A stretch of 64,000 nucleotides of DNA from positions 124,001 through 188,000 of the forward strand of contig NZ_JALPTH010000011.1 of the NCBI RefSeq assembly GCF_023218175.1. The letters are read 5' to 3'. The notes beneath the pieces were generated by a model, which saw nothing but the letters and a program-made list of their open reading frames with translations, made no database searches and was not told the origin of the DNA. Below, piece after piece: positions 27,650 through 34,314 of the stretch. The stretch comes from Streptomyces lichenis. Lineage in GTDB: Bacteria; Actinomycetota; Actinomycetes; Streptomycetales; Streptomycetaceae. A program made the position numbers and the translations under genes. Within the stretch, counting starts at the first letter, position 1, and each line of letters starts with the position of its first letter.

Positions 27650-28110
27650 CGCGCCGGGCGGGCAGTCCGCCCCGCCGCCGCGGCGCACTCTCCCGCCCGG
27701 GCCGGCCCGGGCGCCGCTCGGGTGCCGGCCTGCGGCGTTGGTTCCGCGGACGGTGGGGATGGGAGCAGGTGGCCGTTACCGGGCTGGCGGCCGCGGTGGT
27801 GTGGAGTGTGCTGACCGGGCTGGTGTGCTGGCTTGTTGCGCACCCACCGGTACCCGTGCTCCTGGCGGCCGCCGCCCTCGCCGCGGGCGCCGGGTGGGTG
27901 TGGCGGCGCCGGGAGCGGGCGCGGTGGGAGCAGGTCCAGGCCCGGGGCCCGCGGTCTCGCTGCCGCAGCTCGACGCCCTGCATCACCGGGACTTCGAGCA
28001 TGCGGGGCGCAACCTGATGCGGCGGGACGGCTGCCCGGACGCCGTCCAGGGTCGGCGGCGCCGGCGACGACGGCGCGGACGTCAAGGTCACCACCGAGAC
28101 GACTGCATAA
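27650..28110 (+). pseudogene. Mrr-like restriction endonuclease remnant
   Basis: It reads, through two frameshifts, RRWFRGRWGWEQVAVTGLAA (membrane-associated N-terminus with helices), then LPQLDALHHRDFEHAGRNLM with RRDGCPDAV, then VGGAGDDGADV. The order (two helices, a DALHHxxFE motif, Gly-Ala-Gly-Asp-x-Gly-Ala-Asp) matches the Streptomyces Mrr-type restriction proteins I know, in which QCK-motif sequence should follow. That catalytic end is absent here, so the remnant is inactive. Confidence 0.6.
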
Positions 28111-28242
28111 GAGGGGTCACACCCCGGTAAGCCAGCTGAGGGCCAACAACCGAAGACCTGAAACACAACTGCCCGGTGGCTCCACAGCCGCCGGGCAGCC
28201 ACGCGTGCAAGCCGCACCACACTCCACCACCACCGGGGAAAA

Positions 28243-28284
28243 GCGAAACGGTCGGCATCGTGATCACGATGCCGACCGTTTCGC
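28243..28284. terminator. 42-bp perfect palindrome (bidirectional terminator?)
   Basis: Each 21-base arm begins GCGAAACGGTCGGCATCGTG and the arms meet at TGATCA with no loop. Outer CACCG/CGGTG (28231-28235 and 28285-28289) add further symmetry. It sits between the Mrr remnant (+) and a decayed leftward frame ending near 28294, the place for a shared terminator. Confidence 0.5.
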
Positions 28285-28289
28285 CGGTG

Positions 28290-28640
28290 CTACCAGGACA
28301 CTTTCGTCGGTGTCCCGATGCACCCCAGGGGGGTCGGGTTCGCGTCGCCGCTGTCCGGGTCTTCGGGTCGCTGCCCGACCGTATGGCGGGCGTGCACGCG
28401 CAACAGGCGTCGATCTGGGCGGGGTCGTACGGGGCGAGGAGGCCAGGCGCAGTGCGTGGCGCTCGCCGCAGGGGCGTCGGCGCACACCTCCCGGGCGGTG
28501 GGGAAGGCGGCGAGGAGCTGCCGCAGCCGGGGGGCGGGCTCCAGCGCTGGGCCAGGCTGCTGCGGGTGCCACGCTGAAGCGGGCCTCCGCCGCGAGGTGC
28601 TGGCGAACAGGGCGTTGAAAGTGCCGCGAAGGTCCGCTCG
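28290..28640 (-). pseudogene. Decayed leftward coding remnant, unidentified
   Basis: Coding-like codon use shows QLLAAFPTAREVCADAPAAS in one frame and LLAPYDPAQIDACCACTPAI in another, with a frameshift between. Several Cys are present. I recognise no family. It ends beside the 42-bp palindrome. Confidence 0.3.
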
Positions 28641-28711
28641 ACCGACCCCTTCGCGGGTTCGCCGGTTGGTGCGCGCTGCACGCGGCTCCCGGGCTTCGCA
28701 GGCGGCCGGGC

Positions 28712-29088
28712 ATGCGGGCGGAGAAGAACACGGTGCTGCGGTCAATGGCGAACGCCGCGGTCGATGACGATCGCCTCGGACCCCACCACCGGCCGGGCAC
28801 CGGGAAGGACCTCTGCGCCCGGTGCAGCTGGAACCCCGCGAAGACCACCCGCATCCGAAAGGTCGACGCCTCACCCTCGGACGCCGACATCGGTACCTGG
28901 TGTGCGGTGTGCGGCGCCGACGACCTCATCGCTACCGCCCGCGCGGTCGACTCGATGTACCTGAAGTGGCGCTGCCTGCACCTGGGCGGCATGTGCAAGG
29001 TCCAGCAGGACTGGAACACCCTGCACGAGCGCACCCGCGTCTGCCGGGTCTACGTCTCCAACGTGCCGCCCGGGTTCTTTTTGAGCCG
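28712..29088 (+). pseudogene. Cys-rich coding fragment abutting a CRISPR remnant
   Basis: One frame has strongly GC-rich third positions and reads DLCARCSWNPAKTTRIRKVD, then GTWCAVCGADDLIATARAVD and KWRCLHLGGMC: paired Cys-x2-Cys motifs that could bind zinc. The frame runs into a CRISPR-type repeat at 29089 and stops at 29134, so the natural C-terminus is probably lost. No family recognised; it may be a truncated gene rather than an intact small protein. Confidence 0.35.
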
Positions 29089-29176
29089 GAGCTACCCCAG
29101 CAGGCGCGGGGACGACGTCGCCAGGTCGTCGTAGACCGGGGCACCGGCCGAGCTACCCCGCGGGTGCGGGGACGAC
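29089..29176 (-). CRISPR. Degenerate type I-E-like array 1 (two repeats)
   Basis: Repeats at 29089-29116 and 29150-29176 end in GCGGGGACGAC and start GAGCTACCCC; the second lacks one C. The spacer (29117-29149) is 33 nt. The reverse complement has the GTCGTCCCCGC start typical of Streptomyces I-E repeats. No cas gene is visible. Confidence 0.7.
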
Positions 29177-29182
29177 TTCGGG

Positions 29183-29833
29183 TCAGACTGTCCGATCGGA
29201 GGCGTAGCGGGCGAGCGTGGTCTCGACTGCCTGCTCGACGGCGTTGTGGATGTCAGAGGCTGCGGGGTTCCAGTCGGTCAACAGCATGCGGGGCCAGAGC
29301 ACGTAGTTGGCGATCATGCCGAGGAATTGGTTGGTGGCGCTCTCGGAGTCCGGTACGTCGGCGTTGCCAGCCTCGCGCTCCGACTCCAGGTAGTGCTGGA
29401 CCGAGGTGAAGTAGGGCAGTTTGCCGAGTTGGAACTGCATCCGTCCCAGTTCGGGGAAGCGGGGCAGTTCGGCGATGACGATGCGGAACAGTGCTGTCAT
29501 GCCGGGTCGGCCGATCAGGTCGGCGTAGCGGTGGCCGATGGAGGTCAGGCCGGAGCGCAGGTCTCCGGCCTCGGGTCGTGCGACGGGGCCTGCGGTGTCA
29601 CGCTGCCAGGACTCGGTGACGATGGCCTCGAAGAGGGCTGCTTTGGTGGGGAATTGTTTGAACAGGGTGGACTTCGAGACGGCCGCCCCTTCGGCGATGC
29701 GGGCGAGGGAAGTGCCGTCGTAGCCGCGGTCCAGGAAGAGGTCTGTGGCTGCGGAGATGATCGCCTCACGCTTCTGCTGGGCGAGACGGCGGTGATGTGC
29801 GGAGAGCTCTGCTGCCATGTGTGCAGTATGCAC
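29183..29833 (-). CDS. TetR-family transcriptional regulator
   Basis: 216 residues from a GTG at 29833 (an ATG at 29818 is a possible alternative). The N-terminal HTH is clear: IISAATDLFLDRGYDGTSLA, then IAEGAAVSKSTLFKQFPTKA. The C-terminal half with GRPGMTALFRIVIAELPRFP is typical of the TetR_C_7/AcrR-like subgroup. It is divergent from an SDR gene, and two GC-rich inverted repeats between them are the likely operators, one ending 8 bp from the GTG, so it should repress itself as well. The nearby CRISPR relics have no functional link. Confidence 0.9.
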   Translation of the reverse strand: MHTAHMAAELSAHHRRLAQQKREAIISAATDLFLDRGYDGTSLARIAEGAAVSKSTLFKQFPTKAALFEAIVTESWQRDTAGPVARPEAGDLRSGLTSIGHRYADLIGRPGMTALFRIVIAELPRFPELGRMQFQLGKLPYFTSVQHYLESEREAGNADVPDSESATNQFLGMIANYVLWPRMLLTDWNPAASDIHNAVEQAVETTLARYASDRTV

Positions 29834-29840
29834 CAGACCC

Positions 29841-29914
29841 GAGGCGAGTCACTTGACTCGCCTCTTCTGAGGTGCCTACGCTGCAGTGAAAAGGCGAGTC
29901 GCCTGACTCGCCTC
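29841..29914. promoter_or_regulatory. Two operator palindromes of the TetR/SDR pair
   Basis: Site 1 (29841-29864) is a perfect 11-2-11 inverted repeat built on GAGGCGAGTCA. Site 2 (29892-29913) is AGGCGAGTC-GCCT-GACTCGCCT. Their centres are 50 bp apart in the 129-bp gap between the two genes. Confidence 0.75.
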
Positions 29915-29962
29915 TGATGGCGGTGACCGCTTCTCCGGTGCCGTGCGATGAGGGAGTAGCTG

Positions 29963-30721
29963 ATGACAACCGACAAGATCGCTTTGGTGACCGGTGCGAA
30001 CCGTGGTCTGGGCCGGAGTGCGGCTCTTGCGCTGGCGGCGCGCGGGGTGCGGGTCGTAGCCACTCATCGGGGTGATGCAGCCGGGGCGGAGGAGACGGCG
30101 CGGCACGTGCGCGCTGCGGGTGGGACTGCCGCTGTCATGCACCTCGATATCAGCGATGTCTCTTCCTTCGGAGCCTTCACTTCCGAGCTGAGCGCACTGC
30201 TTGAGCGCTGGGGGGCTTCGCGGCTCGATGTCGTGGTCAACAACGCGGGGGTGGGTGTCTTCGGTCCGCTGGAAGCTGTCACGGCCGACGACTTCGACAC
30301 GGTGTTCGGCACGAACGTGCGGGGCACGTTCTTCCTCATCCAGTCGCTTGTGCCGCTGCTGGCGCAAGGCTCCCGGGTCATCAACGTCTCGTCGTCGTTG
30401 ACTCGCCACACCAGTCCCGCGACCTCGGTCTACTCCGCCTCGAAGGCGGCCGTCGAGGCTCTGAGCCGCACTCTGGCCGCAGAACTCGGCCCCCGAGGTA
30501 TCCGGGTCAACTCCATTGCCCCCGGGCCGACCGCCACCGACTTCAACGGCGGTGCGATGCGGGATGACGCCGGTATGCGCCAGGGTCTGGCCGGGCGGAC
30601 CGCGCTCGGCCGCGTCGGCGAACCCGAGGAGATCGGCGACGCCATCGCCACGCTGGCGTCCGATGGCCTGCGCTGGATGACGGCCCAGCGCATCGAGGTC
30701 TCCGGCGGCGCCCTCCTCTGA
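29963..30721 (+). CDS. Short-chain dehydrogenase/reductase
   Basis: 252 residues, the classical SDR length. NAD(P)-binding TGANRGLG (10-17), NNAG near residue 94, catalytic Ser in VSSS (about 143-145), and YSASK with Y157 and K161 are all present. The basic residue in ATHRGD after the second strand favours NADP(H). The substrate is unknown. It is controlled, presumably, by the divergent TetR regulator through the two palindromes; such pairs often detoxify carbonyl compounds (inference). Confidence 0.9.
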   Translation: MTTDKIALVTGANRGLGRSAALALAARGVRVVATHRGDAAGAEETARHVRAAGGTAAVMHLDISDVSSFGAFTSELSALLERWGASRLDVVVNNAGVGVFGPLEAVTADDFDTVFGTNVRGTFFLIQSLVPLLAQGSRVINVSSSLTRHTSPATSVYSASKAAVEALSRTLAAELGPRGIRVNSIAPGPTATDFNGGAMRDDAGMRQGLAGRTALGRVGEPEEIGDAIATLASDGLRWMTAQRIEVSGGALL

Positions 30722-30768
30722 CCAGCCGCGCGAGCCTGCGCCGGGCCACAGGCAACGGCGGGCCGCAT

Positions 30769-30950
30769 TCATTCCGCGCTGGTCTCGTCTTCATCCAGCT
30801 CGGTCGCGTCCAAGTCGCGCGACGGGCGCAGGGCGCCGGCGGCCAGGACGCTGGCGGAGAAGCTGTAGCGGCCGAGCAGGTTTCAGGTTGCGGTGCTTGA
30901 GCGGGGAGAGTCGGGCGATATCCTCCTCCCGGATCTCGTGGCCCTCCCAG
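30769..30950 (-). pseudogene. Tn3-family transposase C-terminal remnant
   Basis: In one frame it reads EGHEIREEDIARLSPLKHRN and, after a single extra A, LLGRYSFSASVLAAGALRPS ending ELDEDETSAE. This matches the C-terminal end of the Tn3-type TnpA transposases I know from Streptomyces (ARLSPLKHRNLN-x-LGRYSF). Everything upstream of the last 60 residues is replaced by unrelated sequence. It marks a former transposon next to the CRISPR relics. Confidence 0.65.
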
Positions 30951-31379
30951 CAGCGACAGGAACGGGCGCACCGTGCGTACCGGTTCGCGAGCGCGGCCCG
31001 CATGGCGACTTCGGCCGAGTTCTCGTCCTGTGGCGCCAGGGACACCACGGTGGCCGCCCGCGCTCATCACGGAGGCGCGCGGGGCGACTTCCTCCAGCGC
31101 CACCCACAGCACGGCCACGTCCAGGTCCGTGCCGTGCTCCTCGACCAGCTCCAGTTCCTCGACCAGCACCTCCCAGTGGCGACGCTGAAGACGCCGGGGG
31201 CTCGCGGTTCTTGGAGCTGAAGCGGTTGCGCCGACGCCGACGACGGGGACAGCCGCGTCACACTAAGCTCGCCTCCGAGTCACGCGATCCGAAGCTCCGC
31301 CACTGACATCAGCCTCCAGAGCTCAGATGCAGGTAAAGGAAAACAGCACCCGTGGCTAGCATCGACGCAGGTCACGAAA
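30951..31379. other. Mixed coding scraps, no intact gene
   Basis: Leftward codons give LVEELELVEEHGTDLDVAVL with ALEEVAPR (ending near 31075) and a separate SLAPQDENSAEVAMRAALAN piece in another frame. I do not recognise either. The 31250-31379 end has no coding character. Confidence 0.3.
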
Positions 31380-31512
31380 GTCCTCCCCGCGCCCGCGGGG
31401 GTAGCTCGTCGAGACGCGGCACCCCGGGCCGTGGTCCCCCGTCGTCCCCGCACCGGGGGGCTCCCAGGTGCCCGAACCCGGCGCGTCGTCCTCGCGCTCG
31501 CGGGGGCCTCGT
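31380..31512 (+). CRISPR. Degenerate type I-E-like array 2
   Basis: Repeat 1 (31380-31407) begins GTCCTCCCCGCGCCCGC and ends GGGGGTAGCTC; a 33-nt spacer (31408-31440) leads to a decayed repeat (31441-31468) starting GTCGTCCCCGCACC. A third decayed repeat-like stretch lies at 31485-31512, too close for a full spacer. The orientation is opposite to arrays 1 and 3. Confidence 0.6.
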
Positions 31513-31673
31513 GGCGGGGGCGGCCTGTCGGGTACGCCCGGACTTTCCCCCACGTGTGCGCGCTGCACGCGCAGGCGGGGGCGGTGTTCGGCGGGTACGC
31601 GCGGTGAGCACGGCCCGAGCAAGGCCACTACGCCGTACGCCGGCGGCACGTCACTCCGCGCCCGCGGCATGGC

Positions 31674-31761
31674 GGACCACCCCGCGGGTGCGGGGACGAC
31701 CCACCGCGCCGCGCAGGATGCTCTCCATCACGAGGACCACCCCCGTGGGTGCGGGGACGAC
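31674..31761 (-). CRISPR. Degenerate type I-E-like array 3 (two repeats)
   Basis: Repeats at 31674-31700 (27 nt) and 31734-31761 (28 nt), both starting GGACCACCCC and ending GGTGCGGGGACGAC; the spacer 31701-31733 is 33 nt. Same orientation as array 1. No leader or cas genes recognised. Confidence 0.7.
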
Positions 31762-32055
31762 GCTGTTCACCTGCGACGTTGTCGCGGTCCCTGTCCGTTC
31801 TCGATCGGTACGACTGTGTCACCTTGCCACTGCCTTGGCTCGGGCCTGCCGTACGCGGCCGGGGTTCGTCCTCTGCGCGGTGTGCGAGGACTTGACCCGC
31901 CGTCTGCTGTTGCGGTTGTGGCGCATGGAGCCGGGGCGGCTGGATGCCGAGGCGTCCGCTCGCGGGCTGGTCGACGGCGCCGGGGCGGTGCGGGCGGCCC
32001 GCCGGCATCCCCCGCCTGCTGAAAGAACAGGGCGACCAGCGGACGGAGGCGGCCA
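31762..32055. other. No confident gene
   Basis: A plus-strand frame shows FVLCAVCEDLTRRLLLRLWR and MEPGRLDAEASARGLVDGAG just before the YcaO remnant. It may be the end of a broken gene from the same cluster; not recognised. Confidence 0.3.
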
Positions 32056-33205
32056 GTGCACGCGCTTGACGAGGCGGAGCCAGTGGTATCGCCCGGCACG
32101 GTCCGGGCCCGGACCGTGGTGGAGACCTGGCAGGCGCTGGAACCGCTGCTGTCCGCGTACGGGATCACCCGGGTCGCGGACCTGACCGGCTTGGACACGG
32201 CCGGGCTGCCGGTGTGGACGGCGGTCCGCCCGGCCTCTTGGAAGCTGAGCACCACCTCCCGGGGCAAGGGCGCCGCGCTGCTGGTGAAGATCTCGGCGGT
32301 GGTGGAGGCGATCGAGCTGTGGCACGTCGAGCAGCCGCTGCCGCGCGGCGCCCGGCCGCCGAGGTCGCCCCAACTGCCCGGTGGCCGCCCTGCCGCTGCG
32401 CGTCCGCCACCCCGTACGGGTCCTGGCCCGGGTGGTGTGGGAGTGGACGGCCGACACCGGGCTGCTGGACGGCTCCGTCTCGCTGCTGCCGGTGGACCTG
32501 GTCCGCCGCCTGGCCCAGCGCCCGGAGTGGGTACCGGACCTGCTGTGCGTCACCAGCGCCGGACTGGCCGCCGGCAACACCCGCTTGGAGGTGCTGCTGC
32601 ACGGGTTGCTGGAGGTGGTGGAGCGCGAGGTGCTGCACCTGCGACGCCGTGGTCGGCGGGCGGCGCCGGACCGGGACCGATCCGGCCGCGGTGAGCGATC
32701 CGCATGCCCGGGAGTTGCTCGACCGGCTGGCGGCCGCGGGCGTGGAGCTGGACCTCGCCCTGGTCGGCGGCCCGTAGGAGTTGCCGGTGTGCGTGGCCTA
32801 CCTGTGGTGCGAGGACCACCTGGTCGTCTTCGCCGGGGCCGGCTGCCACCCCCGCCCCGGTATCGCGCTGACCTGGGCGGTGAGCGAGGCGGCGCAGTCC
32901 CGGCGCGCGGCCATCGCCGGCACCCGCGACAACCTGCCCACCGAACCCGCCCCCGCCCAGCCGGCCCGCTCCCGCTCGTCACCACGAGGCCCACCCCGTG
33001 GCCGCCGGCCCTCAGCCTGCCGCCCCGGCCACTCGGCGGCACCTTCGCCGACCAAGTGTCCGCAGTGGCCCGCCGTGTCCAGCAGGTCACCGGGCACCAG
33101 CCGGTGGCCTTGGACCTCACCCGGGATCCGGCCGGGCCCGTCCACACCGTGCAGGTGATCTGCCCCGGCGCCCGCTCCCGCACCAGAAGGTGGATGGTCC
33201 GATGA
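32056..33205 (+). pseudogene. YcaO-family gene, broken
   Basis: From a GTG with GGAGG upstream it reads ALEPLLSAYGITRVADLTGL, then GLPVWTAVRPASWKLSTTSR with GKGAALLVKISAVVEAIELW, the classic YcaO start. A frameshift near 32350 leads to LLCVTSAGLAAGNTRLEVLL with HGLLEVVEREVLHL, another near 32640 to HARELLDRLAAAGVELDLAL, and an in-frame TAG at 32776-32778 precedes ELPVCVAYLWCEDHLVVFAG. YcaO enzymes activate peptide backbones with ATP to make azoles or thioamides in RiPPs. With two shifts and a stop this copy cannot work. Confidence 0.75.
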
Positions 33206-33950
33206 ACCCCACCACCCCCACCCCTGTCCCCTCCTCCGGCCCCGGCACGGTCCCGGCTCCAGGCCCGGTCGGAGCGCCGCCCGGCGGCCGCCCGGGACGG
33301 TGCGGCGGCCGGGCCACCGCGTACGACGCCTTCTACACCGCCCCACCCTGGTGGCCCGCCTGTACGCCACGGCGATGGGGGAGGACTACCCGGGCGAAGT
33401 CGCGGCCTCCAGCTCGTGCCACTGGCCCCCGCTCGGCCAGCCGCCGGCCCGGCTCCGGCTGGACCCGGGCCGGCTGCTGGTGGATGGACGCCGACTACGG
33501 CACGGGCGGCATCGGCCTGTGACTCGCCCGCGCCCTCGGCGCCGACCGTCGCCCGGCCTTCGGCCTCACCGCGGCCCGCGCCGCCTTCTACGTCGCCGAC
33601 TTCGAGGACCCCGGCCTCGCCCCGGGCGCCGCCGGCGGCATCGTGTGCGTCGACGCCCTCGGCCGCGCCACCGACCGCACCGCCGCGGTGGTGGAGCTGG
33701 CCCGGGCGCTGGCCCCCGGCGGCCGACAGCTGATGACCCGCGCTGTGCGCTCCGGCACCGCCCCGGCGTGGCGGGAGCAGGCCCGGGCGGCCGGGATAGA
33801 GGTAGAGCACGTGGACGAGCGGCCGGGCGAGCCCGGCATGCGGCAGCGGCTGTACCGGCTGTGGATCGCCCACGCCGACCAGCTCCCACCGAACTCGGCT
33901 ACCAGCAGGCCCACCACACGCTCACCGAGGCCCGCCCCGTTCGGATCAGC
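33202..33950 (+). pseudogene. SAM-dependent methyltransferase gene, broken
   Basis: It begins MNPTTPTPVPSSGPG and GRATAYDAFYTA, shifts frame to TLVARLYATAMGEDYPGEVA, then back to DYGTGGIGL followed by TGA (33520-33522), where the intact motif would have Trp before LARALGAD. About 20 residues of the SAM-binding core seem deleted. The later part reads GGIVCVDALGRATDRTAAVV and RLYRLWIAHADQL, typical of small-molecule methyltransferases. Its start overlaps the end of the YcaO remnant by 4 bases, so the two were probably an operon. Confidence 0.65.
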
Positions 33951-34314
33951 GCGCCGCCCCCGACCACATCGCACCCGGCATCTCGGCCGCCACCCCGAGG
34001 TACGCCGGGCTGAGGCCGGCCCGTACCGGGGCCGAGCCTCGTCCGGGCGGGGGTATTGGCCGGAACCGGCCTTCCCTCGCGTCTCCCGCAGCCGTTCTCT
34101 GGAAGGGCCCCGGGTGGGAGGCGGCGGAAGCCGGCCCGCGCGTCCGGAGCGTCTTCCTCATCGCCCGCCCACCGGTACGTCGGCCGGCCCGGCCGCGCTC
34201 GCCCGGTGGCGGCGCCATCGCCCGCCGCCGCGCCCGTGCGGTGGCGGCGCCATCACCCGCAGGGACTTTCCGCGTGCGAAGGCCCCCCGTAGCCGGGAAG
34301 TAGGTGATGCGGCC
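33951..34314. other. Region upstream of polyketide synthase, no gene
   Basis: No coding sense recognised. It contains two copies of CGGTGGCGGCGCCATC (34204-34219 and 34239-34254), 35 bp apart, whose GGCGCC core is palindromic; they may be regulatory for the PKS operon. Confidence 0.35.

Noticed and set aside
31485..31600. Further CRISPR-like repeats continuing array 2.
   Set aside because: Similarity to the repeat fades and spacing is irregular (44 bp, then none); only the stretch to 31512 is kept, with lower confidence.
32056..33205. Reading the YcaO region as two or three separate small genes.
   Set aside because: The pieces are in the correct order of one YcaO protein and lack their own starts and ribosome sites, so a single broken gene is simpler.
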